Assembly (NCBI RefSeq): GCF_043555835.1
Contig: NZ_JBIGHV010000005.1
Span: 499,026 to 563,025 of the forward strand
DNA length: 64,000 nucleotides
Source of the DNA: Pelomonas parva
GTDB taxonomy: Bacteria; Pseudomonadota; Gammaproteobacteria; Burkholderiales; Burkholderiaceae_C
Direction: 5' to 3'
Shown: positions 20,008-26,886 of the stretch, piece after piece
How the letters are laid out: each line of letters starts with the position of its first letter
Position numbering within the stretch: the first letter of the stretch is position 1
Notes under the pieces: generated by a model
What the model saw: only the letters and a program-made list of their open reading frames with translations
Told to the model about the DNA's origin: nothing
Databases searched by the model: none
Translations under genes and position numbers: made by a program

Positions 20008-20097
20008 CGTCTCTCTCCTCGTCATTGATTGGGGGTGGCGCATCCTCGCAGATCGCCCTACCGTCGCCTGTCACGCAAAAGACCATTTAACTTGTGT

Positions 20098-20110
20098 GCA
20101 ATTAAATTGC
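20098..20110. promoter_or_regulatory. probable OhrR operator
   Basis: GCAATTAAATTGC is a perfect inverted repeat (arms GCAATT / AATTGC around a central A) 11 bases before the ohrR start. OhrR-type repressors are known to bind AT-rich inverted repeats of AATT-containing half-sites, so autoregulation of ohrR, and perhaps of ohr beyond it, is the natural reading. Confidence 0.65.
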
Positions 20111-20121
20111 CAACTACATTA

Positions 20122-20604
20122 ATGCCCATGCCACGCGCCAAGCCATCCACCACCAGCGATCCCCGCTCGCAATGGCTGCAGCTCGACCGTCAGCTGTGCT
20201 TTGCGCTCTACAGCAGCTCGCTGGCGATGACCAAGCTCTACAAGCCGCTGCTCGCGCCGCTGGGCCTGACCTACCCGCAGTACCTCGTCATGCTGGTGCT
20301 GTGGGAGGCCGACGGCCTGAGCGTGTCCGCGCTCGGACAGCGCCTGTCGCTGGACTCCGGCACGTTGACACCGCTGCTCAAGCGCCTTGAATTGCTGGGG
20401 CACATCGAGCGCCGCCGCGCCACGGACGACGAACGCCGCGTCGACTTGTTCCTGACATCGGCCGGCCGCAAGCTGCGCGCGCAGGCGCTGGACATTCCCG
20501 AACGGCTCGCCTGCGCCAGCGGCTGCGAGCTGGCTGAACTCGTCACGCTGACCCAGCGTCTGCACGAGCTGCGCGCCCAGTTTGCCAAGGCGACGGACGA
20601 CTGA
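20122..20604 (+). CDS. ohrR: organic hydroperoxide-sensing MarR repressor
   Basis: A 160-residue winged-helix regulator of the MarR family. The peroxide-sensing cysteine near the N-terminus is in LDRQLCFALYSSS (Cys26 with this start), as in OhrR proteins that lose DNA binding when it is oxidised. The recognition region is SVSALGQRLSLDSGTLTPLLKRLE and the wing contains RRRATDDERRVD. Two in-frame ATGs exist, at 20122 and 20128; either is possible. It lies 41 bases before ohr, its expected target, with a palindromic operator just upstream. A second Cys in LACASGCEL may serve for disulphide formation. Confidence 0.93.
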   Translation: MPMPRAKPSTTSDPRSQWLQLDRQLCFALYSSSLAMTKLYKPLLAPLGLTYPQYLVMLVLWEADGLSVSALGQRLSLDSGTLTPLLKRLELLGHIERRRATDDERRVDLFLTSAGRKLRAQALDIPERLACASGCELAELVTLTQRLHELRAQFAKATDD

Positions 20605-20645
20605 TTTCTTCCCCCTCCCCCCACCACCACCCCAAAGGAGCCACC

Positions 20646-21080
20646 ATGGCCATCGAGAAAGCCCTCTACACCGCCACCGCCACTGCCACCGGTGGCCGCG
20701 CCGGCACCGCCAAGTCGTCCGACGGCGTGCTGGACCTCGCACTGAGCACGCCCAAGGAACTGGGCGGCGCCGGCGGCCCGGGCACCAACCCCGAACAGCT
20801 GTTCGCAGCTGGCTACTCCGCCTGCTTCATCGGCGCGATGAAGGCCGTCGCCGGCAAGCAGAAGATCAGCCTGCCCGCCGAGGTGTCCATCACCAGCGAC
20901 GTCGCCATCGGCCCGCACGCCAACAAGCCGGGCGCCTTCGGCATCCAGGTCGACATGAAGATCTCGGTGCCGGGCATGGAGCGTGCCGCGCTGGAAGCGC
21001 TGGTCGCCACCGCCCACGAGGTCTGCCCCTACTCCAATGCCACGCGCGGCAACGTTGACGTGACGCTGACCATCGTCTGA
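20646..21080 (+). CDS. ohr: organic hydroperoxide resistance peroxidase
   Basis: A 144-residue OsmC/Ohr-family thiol peroxidase that detoxifies organic hydroperoxides, typically recycled by lipoylated proteins. The two cysteines are at GYSACFIGA (Cys60) and EVCPYSNATRGN (Cys127), the catalytic pair of the Ohr group, and the tail of the protein matches it as well. A strong AAAGGAG ribosome site precedes the ATG. It follows ohrR on the same strand and should be derepressed with it under peroxide stress. It meets the convergent asparaginase gene end to end, with no spacer. Confidence 0.97.
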   Translation: MAIEKALYTATATATGGRAGTAKSSDGVLDLALSTPKELGGAGGPGTNPEQLFAAGYSACFIGAMKAVAGKQKISLPAEVSITSDVAIGPHANKPGAFGIQVDMKISVPGMERAALEALVATAHEVCPYSNATRGNVDVTLTIV

Positions 21081-22016
21081 TCAGTCCGCCAGCAGGGCCA
21101 GGATCAGCTCGATCCTGGCCTTGACCGGGCTCAGCGCCCCGGCGCTGGGCAACAGTCCGGGCAGGTTCATGACCGGCCCGGCATCGCAGCGCGTGCTGCG
21201 CAGCACGCGCACACCGCGCGCCTCGGCACCGCGCAGCGCGCTTTCCAGCGCGATGGACAGGGTGCCATTGCCGGTGCCGGCTGCCACGATGCCATCCACA
21301 CCCGCCGTCAGCAAGGCCTGCACGATGCGGCCATCGGCGCCCGCGTGGTTGAAGACGATGTCGACGCGCGGCCAGCCCTGCGCCGCCCTCGCAATGCGGC
21401 CGAGACCTAACGCCTCACCCACAGGCCAGCGGCCAACCAGGCGGACCGCGCCTTCCTCCACCCGCGCCACCAGCGCACCGTCGGTTGATTCGAAAGCATC
21501 GACGCGGTAGCTGTGCGTCTTGCGCACCTGCACCGCGTCGTGCACGCGCCCGGCCAGCGCGACGACCACGCCCGCAGCATCCGGCGCAGCCGCCACCTGC
21601 ACGGCATCGAACAAGTTCTGTGGCCCGTCCGGCGCCAGTGCGGTCGCCGGCCGCATCGCTGCCGTCAGCACCACAGGCTTGGCAGGCGCCAGCACGCGGT
21701 GCAGGAAGTAGGCCGTCTCCTCCAACGTATCCGTACCATGCGTGACGACAACGCCACCCACTTCCGGCCGCGCGAGCTCCGCCTGCACAGCGCTGGCCAG
21801 ACGCTGCCAGGTCGCGAAGCCCATGTCCTTGCTGTCCAGTTGCGCAACCTGATGCGCCTCCAGCGGCCGACCGGCCAGCGTCGGCACCGCAGCCAGCAAG
21901 TCCTCGACGCCCAACTGCGCCGCTGTGTAGCCGACGCCGTCGCTGGCGCTCTGGGCCGTGCCGGCAATCGTGCCCCCTGTGCCGAGGATGACAATCAATT
22001 TCGCTGAGGTTTGCAA
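21081..22016 (-). CDS. L-asparaginase, cytoplasmic-type
   Basis: About 311 residues. It hydrolyses asparagine to aspartate and ammonia. The first catalytic threonine is in LGTGGTIAG near the N-terminus and the second in VVTHGTDTLEE; the C-terminal half has NHAGADGRIVQALL and AAGTGNGTLS, as in bacterial type asparaginases. No signal peptide is present, pointing to a cytoplasmic enzyme. No ATG lies near the homology start. The TTG at 22016, with AGGA ten bases before it, is preferred, and a TTG at 21998 is the alternative. The upstream longer frame antisense to lexA is not supported. The gene is divergent from lexA and shares its regulatory region. Confidence 0.88.
   Translation of the reverse strand: MQTSAKLIVILGTGGTIAGTAQSASDGVGYTAAQLGVEDLLAAVPTLAGRPLEAHQVAQLDSKDMGFATWQRLASAVQAELARPEVGGVVVTHGTDTLEETAYFLHRVLAPAKPVVLTAAMRPATALAPDGPQNLFDAVQVAAAPDAAGVVVALAGRVHDAVQVRKTHSYRVDAFESTDGALVARVEEGAVRLVGRWPVGEALGLGRIARAAQGWPRVDIVFNHAGADGRIVQALLTAGVDGIVAAGTGNGTLSIALESALRGAEARGVRVLRSTRCDAGPVMNLPGLLPSAGALSPVKARIELILALLAD
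21096..21120 (+). terminator. hairpin downstream of ohr
   Basis: Perfect 10-base arms GGCCAGGATC (21096-21105) and GATCCTGGCC (21111-21120) enclose five bases, 15 bases after the ohr stop. There is no T-run, and the hairpin lies within the end of the convergent asparaginase gene. It may end ohr transcription or protect the transcript end; this is inference. Confidence 0.35.
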
Positions 22017-22028
22017 TTTGCTGGTTTC

Positions 22029-22063
22029 CTGGACAAAAATACAGGTGCTGGACAGATTTCCAG
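22029..22063. promoter_or_regulatory. two tandem LexA (SOS) boxes
   Basis: Two CTG-N10-CAG elements are visible: 22029-22044 (CTGGACAAAAATACAG) and 22048-22063 (CTGGACAGATTTCCAG). They are separated by three bases, with centres 19 bases apart, and lie 20 to 54 bases upstream of the lexA start. This is the E. coli-type SOS consensus, and a double box at lexA itself indicates autorepression. The divergent asparaginase starts 13 bases from the first box and may also be affected. Confidence 0.85.
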
Positions 22064-22082
22064 CCACCTCAAAAGGCCGCCC

Positions 22083-22751
22083 GTGCAAGACCAACCCAAG
22101 CTTACCGCCCGCCAACAGCAGATCTTTGACCTGGTACGCAACGCGATCGAAAGCACTGGCGCGCCACCGACCCGCGCCGAAATCGCCGCCGAGCTGGGTT
22201 TCAAGTCCGCCAACGCCGCCGAGGAACACCTGCAAGCCCTGGCCCGCAAAGGTGTGCTGGAACTCGTCGGCGGCACCTCGCGCGGCATCCGCCTCAAGTC
22301 CGACGCGCTGAATGCCGTCAACCGCGCCCGCCAGTTCAGCCTGCCCATCCCGGGCCTCGCGCAGCTGACGCTACCCCTGATCGGCCGCGTCGCAGCCGGC
22401 GCCCCCATCCTGGCGCAGGAACATGTCGAGCAGACCTACAGCGTCGAACCCAGCCTGTTTGCCAAGAAGCCCGATTACCTGCTCAAGGTCAAGGGTATGA
22501 GCATGCGTGATATCGGCATCCTCGATGGCGACCTGCTCGCCGTGCAGTCCGCGAAGGAAGCTCGCAACGGCCAGATCGTCGTCGCCCGCGTCGGCGAGGA
22601 AGTCACCGTCAAGCGCTTCAAGCGGGGGCCCGACGGCATACAGCTGCTTCCCGAGAACGATGATTTCGAGCCGATTCGTGTTGACGAGGGCGAACACTTC
22701 AGCATCGAGGGCCTGGCTGTCGGCCTGATCCGCGGGCAAGGCTTCAACTGA
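22083..22751 (+). CDS. lexA: LexA repressor of the SOS response
   Basis: A 222-residue protein starting with GTG; the family begins at QPKLTARQQQIFDLV, so the 24-codon upstream extension through the SOS boxes is rejected. The N-terminal winged helix has TRAEIAAELGFKSANAAEEHLQAL. The self-cleavage bond is Ala105-Gly106 in RVAAGAP. The catalytic dyad is Ser140 (KGMSMRD) and Lys177 (EVTVKRF). RecA-stimulated cleavage derepresses DNA damage genes. Two SOS boxes directly upstream support self-regulation. The divergent neighbour encodes an asparaginase. Confidence 0.97.
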   Translation: MQDQPKLTARQQQIFDLVRNAIESTGAPPTRAEIAAELGFKSANAAEEHLQALARKGVLELVGGTSRGIRLKSDALNAVNRARQFSLPIPGLAQLTLPLIGRVAAGAPILAQEHVEQTYSVEPSLFAKKPDYLLKVKGMSMRDIGILDGDLLAVQSAKEARNGQIVVARVGEEVTVKRFKRGPDGIQLLPENDDFEPIRVDEGEHFSIEGLAVGLIRGQGFN

Positions 22752-22926
22752 TTCCAGAACAGCCCGCGTCACTGACACGGACATTTGGACGCGCTGGAAC
22801 GATGGCGCGCGTCAATTTGTCTGGCAGCCGCTGCTGCAAGGCGCCTGGCGTGGAACTGTGTCCACCTCGTCGATGTGTCGCATTACAAATCCTGCGGTGA
22901 CGCGACCGGGTGAGCAATGGATGCGC

Positions 22927-22932
22927 TATGAT
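22927..22932 (+). promoter_or_regulatory. -10 element of the tRNA-Ser gene
   Basis: TATGAT lies 12 bases before the mature tRNA-Ser 5' end, so a transcript would start about 6 bases upstream of the tRNA. No good -35 hexamer is seen at 16-18 bases; the candidate is a weak GACCGG. Confidence 0.45.
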
Positions 22933-22944
22933 TGAGGGCTTGCA

Positions 22945-23036
<92 letters not shown>

Positions 23037-23040
23037 TACG

Positions 23041-23070
23041 AACGGGCCCACTGGGCCCGTTTTGCTTTTT
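23041..23070 (+). terminator. intrinsic terminator of tRNA-Ser
   Basis: Arms AACGGGCCC (23041-23049) and GGGCCCGTT (23053-23061) with a 3-base loop are followed by TTGCTTTTT, a textbook Rho-independent terminator directly behind the tRNA. Confidence 0.93.
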
Positions 23071-23206
23071 CCCGCGGAGATCGTGGTGCGCTGCGCCTGC
23101 AATTCATGCCTGGAAAAGCGCAGTTCATCGCGTCACGCTGGTTTGAGCACGACGCCTGCTGAACACTGTCATTCGTGCCTTGCTTTGTACAGGGCTGGAG
23201 TTGGTG

Positions 23207-23455
23207 ATGTCGCGACTGCTGAATGGATGGGTGAGCTTTGGCTTGGCATTGGGCCTGGTCTCTGCAGGCCTGCCGGCCGGGGCCAGCGAAGTGGTCAAGC
23301 TGGCGAGACTTGTCGTTAGCGGTAAGCGCAGTACCAACGAGGCGCCGCGCACGGTACCTGTTGAACGTCGCGCGCCAGGCACGGGCACGCAGGTCCATGG
23401 CGGGGGCAGCAACGATGTGGGAACCGCGCCGGCGCCGACACGTGGCCTATCCTGA
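23207..23455 (+). CDS. small secreted hypothetical protein
   Basis: An 82-residue open frame starting MSRLLNGWVSFGLALGL, a signal peptide with likely cleavage after LPAGA or GAS. The mature part is about 55 residues, basic at first (VVKLARLVVSGKRS), then rich in Pro, Gly and Thr. GGAG lies six bases before the ATG, and the frame keeps the G/C-ending codon bias of its neighbours. Two further in-frame ATGs upstream (from 23180) have poorer context. I do not recognise the family. It ends 14 bases before the terminator of the tRNA array on the other strand. It lies between two tRNA loci, a common place for small accessory genes. Confidence 0.55.
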   Translation: MSRLLNGWVSFGLALGLVSAGLPAGASEVVKLARLVVSGKRSTNEAPRTVPVERRAPGTGTQVHGGGSNDVGTAPAPTRGLS

Positions 23456-23469
23456 CACCCCGACAAACC

Positions 23470-23506
23470 AAAAAAAATGCGTCGAAACTTGAAGGTTTCG
23501 ACGCAT
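23470..23506 (-). terminator. intrinsic terminator of the tRNA array
   Basis: Twelve-base arms ATGCGTCGAAAC and GTTTCGACGCAT (23477-23488 and 23495-23506) pair perfectly around six bases. On the minus strand they are followed by a run of eight T (23470-23477). It ends the Ala-Glu-Asp-Glu-Asp tRNA transcript ten bases after the last tRNA. Confidence 0.95.
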
Positions 23507-23515
23507 CGAAATTTC

Positions 23516-23592
23516 TGGCGGAGTGGACGGGGCTCGAACCCGCGACCCCCGGCGTGACAGGCCGGTATTCTAACCAACTGAACTACCACTCC
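23516..23592 (-). tRNA. tRNA-Asp (anticodon GTC), promoter-distal copy
   Basis: A 77-base gene with encoded CCA. The acceptor GGAGTGG pairs with CCACTCC, the discriminator is G, the anticodon loop CTGTCAC carries GTC, and the T arm is GCGGGTTCGAGCCCCGT. It is the last tRNA of the array and is followed by the terminator at 23470-23506. The gene sequence appears identical to the second tRNA-Asp at 23835-23911. Confidence 0.97.
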
Positions 23593-23665
23593 GCGTGGAA
23601 TGAATTCGGCATTGTCTTTCGACAATACCCGAGTTCATCAAACTCGCCCGTCTTGCGACGAGATT

Positions 23666-23741
23666 TGGCGTCCCCTAGGGGATTCGAACCCCTGTAATCA
23701 CCGTGAAAGGGTGGTGTCCTAGGCCTCTAGACGAAGGGGAC
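23666..23741 (-). tRNA. tRNA-Glu (anticodon TTC), promoter-distal copy
   Basis: A 76-base gene with encoded CCA. The acceptor GTCCCCT pairs with AGGGGAC, the anticodon loop CTTTCAC carries TTC, and the T arm is AGGGGTTCGAATCCCCT. Its sequence matches the copy at 23964-24039. Together with the downstream tRNA-Asp it forms a Glu-Asp cassette present twice. Confidence 0.97.
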
Positions 23742-23767
23742 AATCTTGCAAATCAAACTTAAAAGAC

Positions 23768-23791
23768 AAACGGCCAACGAATTGGCCGTTT
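23768..23791 (-). terminator. hairpin between the two Glu-Asp cassettes
   Basis: Arms AAACGGCCAA (23768-23777) and TTGGCCGTTT (23782-23791) enclose four bases. On the minus strand the hairpin is followed by GTCTTTTAAG, a partial T-run. It sits after the first Asp gene in transcription order, so it could be a leaky terminator or a processing site inside the array. Confidence 0.5.
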
Positions 23792-23834
23792 GCGTATCGG
23801 GCGATCCAGCAATGGAATCATCCGATGGAATCCT

Positions 23835-23911
23835 TGGCGGAGTGGACGGGGCTCGAACCCGCGACCCCCGGCGTGACAGGCCGGTATTCTAACCAACTGA
23901 ACTACCACTCC
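23835..23911 (-). tRNA. tRNA-Asp (anticodon GTC), promoter-proximal copy
   Basis: A 77-base gene with encoded CCA and the same sequence as the tRNA-Asp at 23516-23592: acceptor GGAGTGG/CCACTCC and anticodon GTC. In transcription order it follows tRNA-Glu (23964-24039) after a 52-base spacer, shorter than the 73-base spacer of the other cassette. Confidence 0.97.
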
Positions 23912-23963
23912 GCGTGGGATGAATTCAGCACTGTCTTTCGACAACACCCAAGCTCATCAAACT

Positions 23964-24039
23964 TGGCGTCCCCTAGGGGATTCGAACCCCTGTAATCACC
24001 GTGAAAGGGTGGTGTCCTAGGCCTCTAGACGAAGGGGAC
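23964..24039 (-). tRNA. tRNA-Glu (anticodon TTC), promoter-proximal copy
   Basis: A 76-base gene with encoded CCA, acceptor GTCCCCT/AGGGGAC and anticodon TTC. It lies 51 bases after tRNA-Ala in transcription order. The array follows gltX, the enzyme that charges this very tRNA. Confidence 0.97.
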
Positions 24040-24090
24040 TAAACCTTCGTCGCTTGAACTGCGCGCCGCCAATAAACCAGATGGTTTAAA

Positions 24091-24166
<76 letters not shown>

Positions 24167-24243
24167 AATTTGATTCTTGATTCAGTCGTTACCGACTTTG
24201 TCGCAAATCGCTTTGTTTGCAGCGCTGTTCAAGCGAGACCAAG

Positions 24244-24273
24244 AGTATATGACGAAATTCAGAGTGATTGCAA
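24244..24273 (-). promoter_or_regulatory. promoter of the tRNA array
   Basis: On the minus strand TTGCAA (24268-24273) and TATACT (24244-24249) are separated by 18 bases, a good sigma-70 promoter. The -35 box lies inside the last codons of gltX. Transcription would start about 70 bases before tRNA-Ala, so the array can be made independently of gltX. Confidence 0.65.
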
Positions 24274-25659
24274 GCGTTCGAGGACTTTTTTCTTGTCGAA
24301 GTGCTCGAGCACGGCATCGAGCGATGGCGTCTGCGCGCGACCACACACCAGAACACGCACCGGCACGGCCAGTTGCGGCATCTTGAGGCCGGTGGCAGCG
24401 AGGGTTTCTTTCAGGGTCTGCTGCAGGGTTGTTTTGTTCCATTCGGTCAGAGCAGCCAGCTTCTCGGCGAGCGCTGCCAAGGCCGGGCGGATGGCGTCGG
24501 TGATGTGGGCGGCCAAGTCGTCCGCTAAGGGCGTGACCGGCACGAAATACATCGCCAGCCAATCCGCCAGTGCGGCGACCGTCGCGCAGCGGTCCTTGAA
24601 CAGACCGACCTTGGGCTGGATCTCCTCGACAGTCACGGCGACGCCCTTGGCCGCCAGTTGCTCGACGACGAGGCCGGCCAGGCGCGTCTCGTCGATGTGC
24701 TTCACGTAGTGGCCATTGACCCAGTCCAGCTTGGCGGGGTCCCACTGGGCCGGGCTCTTGGAAAGGTGCGAGCCGTCGAACCAACTGACCATCTGTTCGG
24801 CCGAAAACAACTCGTCGTCGCCGTGGCTCCAGCCCAGGCGGGCGAGGTAGTTCAGCATGCCTTCGGGCAGGTAGCCGTTGGCCGCGTAGTCCATCACGCT
24901 GACGGCGCCACGGCGCTTGGAGAGCTTCAGGCCGTCGTCGCCCAGGATGATGGGCAGATGGCCGAATGACGGCAGCGGCGCGCCCAGCGCGTTGAAGATG
25001 TTGATCTGCCAGGGCGTGTTGTTGACGTGCTCGTCGCCGCGGAAGACGTGGCTGATGCGCATGTCCCAGTCGTCGACGACGACGGCGAAGTTGTAGGTCG
25101 GCACACCGTCCGCACGGGCAATGATGAGGTCGTCGATCTCGCGGTTGTTGATCGTGATCGAGCCTTTGACGATGTCGTCCCAGGTCACGTCGCCTTCGAT
25201 CGGGTTGGCGAAGCGGATGACCGGCTTCACGCCCTCGGGCGGCGTCGGCAACGTCTTGCCCGGCTCGGGGCGCCAGCGGCGGTCGTAGAGGGTCTTTTCG
25301 CCGCGCGCCTTCTGGGCCTCACGCATCGCGGTCAGCTCTTCGGGCGTCGCGTAGCAGCGGTAGGCGCGGCCGGAGGCGATCAACTGCTCGATGACGGCCT
25401 GGTAACGGTCCAGGCGCTGCATCTGGTAGATCGGACCTTCGTCGTAGGACAGGCCCAGCCAGTTCATCGCCGCAATGATCTGGTCGACCGAGTCCTGCGT
25501 GGAGCGGGCGACGTCGGTGTCCTCGATGCGCAGCACGAACTCACCGCCGTGGTGGCGGGCGTAGGCCCAGGAGTAGAGCGCCGTGCGGGCGGTGCCCAGG
25601 TGCAGGAAGCCGGTCGGCGACGGCGCGATGCGCGTGCGGATCTTGTCGAATGAGCTCAT
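24259..25659 (-). CDS. gltX: glutamyl-tRNA synthetase
   Basis: A 466-residue class I aminoacyl-tRNA synthetase charging tRNA-Glu. The HIGH-type motif is HLGT at 20-23 within PSPTGFLHLGTARTALYSW, and the KMSKS-type motif is KLSKR at 245-249. Domain order and length match the bacterial enzyme, with the all-helical anticodon-binding part at the C-terminus. The start overlaps the metZ stop by four bases (ATGA). The promoter for the downstream tRNA array, which includes two tRNA-Glu genes, lies in its last codons, so the synthetase and its substrates are genetically linked. Confidence 0.97.
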   Translation of the reverse strand: MSSFDKIRTRIAPSPTGFLHLGTARTALYSWAYARHHGGEFVLRIEDTDVARSTQDSVDQIIAAMNWLGLSYDEGPIYQMQRLDRYQAVIEQLIASGRAYRCYATPEELTAMREAQKARGEKTLYDRRWRPEPGKTLPTPPEGVKPVIRFANPIEGDVTWDDIVKGSITINNREIDDLIIARADGVPTYNFAVVVDDWDMRISHVFRGDEHVNNTPWQINIFNALGAPLPSFGHLPIILGDDGLKLSKRRGAVSVMDYAANGYLPEGMLNYLARLGWSHGDDELFSAEQMVSWFDGSHLSKSPAQWDPAKLDWVNGHYVKHIDETRLAGLVVEQLAAKGVAVTVEEIQPKVGLFKDRCATVAALADWLAMYFVPVTPLADDLAAHITDAIRPALAALAEKLAALTEWNKTTLQQTLKETLAATGLKMPQLAVPVRVLVCGRAQTPSLDAVLEHFDKKKVLERLQSL

Positions 25660-26882
25660 CGGGTGTTCAAGGTAGAGAGACCGCGCTGCAGGTCGTCGGT
25701 GATGTCGTCGACATGCTCAAGGCCGACGGCCAGGCGGATCAGGCCCTGGCCGATGCCCGCAGCCTGGCGCTGGGCCTCGGTGAGGCGGCCGTGCGAGGTC
25801 GTCGCCGGGTGGGTGATGATGGTTTTCGTGTCGCCGAGGTTGGTAGCGATGGAGACGACGCGCGTGCTGTCGATGACGTGGAAGGCTGCGGCGCGTGCGG
25901 ACTCAGGGGAGTCGGCCTTGACGTCGAAGGACAGCACCGCCCCGCCCTGCCCGCTTTGCTGGCGCATGGCCAGGTCGTGCTGCGGGTGGGAGACCAAGCC
26001 GGGGTAGTGGACGCGCGCCACCTCGGGCTGCGCTTCCAGCCAGCGTGCGACGGCCAGGGCTTGTTCGCTCTGCGCCTTCATGCGCAGCGATAGCGTTTCC
26101 AGGCCTTTGAGCACGACCCAGGCGTTGAACGGGGCCAGCGTCATGCCGACGGTGCGCAGCACGGGGCCGAACACGTCGCGGATGAGCTTGTTCGGCCCGC
26201 AGAGCGCGCCGGCCATCACGCGGCCCTGGCCGTCCATGTACTTGGTGGCCGAGTGCATGACGACATCGGCGCCCATCTCGGCGGGCCGCTGCAGGGCCGG
26301 CGACGAGTAGGTGTTGTCGACGGCCAGCAACGCGCCCGCATCGTGCGCCATGTCGGCCAGCGCGCGGATGTCGCAGATCTCGGTCAGCGGGTTGGTGGGC
26401 GTCTCGGCGAAGAAGAGCTTGGTCGAGGGCTTGATGGCCGCGCGCCATTCGGCAAGGTCGGTCTGCGAGACAAAGCTGGTCTCGACGCCGAACTTGCCGA
26501 ACTCCTTGGCGAAGAGATTGATCGTCGAGCCGAAAACCGAGCGCGAGCAGATGACGTGGTCGCCCGCTTTCAGCAGTCCCATGCCGAGCAGCAGGATGGC
26601 GCTCATGCCGGTCGACGTGGCGATGGCCGCTTCCGTGCCCTCCAGCGCCGCCATGCGCGCTTCCAGGCTGCGCACGGTGGGGTTGCTGGTGCGCGAGTAG
26701 GTGAAGTCCTCGGAGTTGGCGAACTTGCGCGCCGAGGTCTCGGCGTCGGCCTGCACGTAGGCCGTGGTCAGGAACAGTGCCTCGGAGTGCTCGCCGTGCT
26801 GGCTGCGCGGCAGGCCGGTGCGGATGGCCAGCGTCTCAGGGCGCAGGCCCTCGGGCAAGGTGCGGCGGGAGTCGTCGCTCAT
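25656..26882 (-). CDS. metZ: O-succinylhomoserine sulfhydrylase
   Basis: A 408-residue Cys/Met-metabolism pyridoxal-phosphate enzyme that makes homocysteine from O-succinylhomoserine and sulfide. The cofactor lysine is Lys214 in HSATKYMDGQGRV, and other landmarks are TSTGMSAI, FAETPTNP and AVDNTYSSP. The start at 26882 gives the family N-terminus (MSDDSRRTLPEGLRPETLAIRTG starts here); the longer frame overlaps purF and is not supported. It lies four bases after purF, as in other beta- and gammaproteobacteria. The distinction from cystathionine gamma-synthase rests on this gene order and overall resemblance. Confidence 0.93.
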   Translation of the reverse strand: MSDDSRRTLPEGLRPETLAIRTGLPRSQHGEHSEALFLTTAYVQADAETSARKFANSEDFTYSRTSNPTVRSLEARMAALEGTEAAIATSTGMSAILLLGMGLLKAGDHVICSRSVFGSTINLFAKEFGKFGVETSFVSQTDLAEWRAAIKPSTKLFFAETPTNPLTEICDIRALADMAHDAGALLAVDNTYSSPALQRPAEMGADVVMHSATKYMDGQGRVMAGALCGPNKLIRDVFGPVLRTVGMTLAPFNAWVVLKGLETLSLRMKAQSEQALAVARWLEAQPEVARVHYPGLVSHPQHDLAMRQQSGQGGAVLSFDVKADSPESARAAAFHVIDSTRVVSIATNLGDTKTIITHPATTSHGRLTEAQRQAAGIGQGLIRLAVGLEHVDDITDDLQRGLSTLNTR

Positions 26883-26886
26883 GCGC

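Larger units (their letters stand above)
23516..24039 (-). repeat. tandem duplication of a Glu-Asp tRNA cassette
   Basis: Two units, 23516-23741 and 23835-24039, each hold tRNA-Asp and tRNA-Glu in the same order. The tRNA parts are alike, and the inner spacers share recognisable stretches (GATGAATTC-like start, TGTCTTTCGACAA, TCATCAAAC). They differ by point changes and by about 21 extra bases in the distal copy. This shows duplication followed by spacer divergence. Confidence 0.85.

Noticed and set aside
22011..22082. Upstream TTG start extending LexA by 24 codons
   Set aside because: It would translate through both SOS boxes; the family N-terminus begins at the GTG at 22083.
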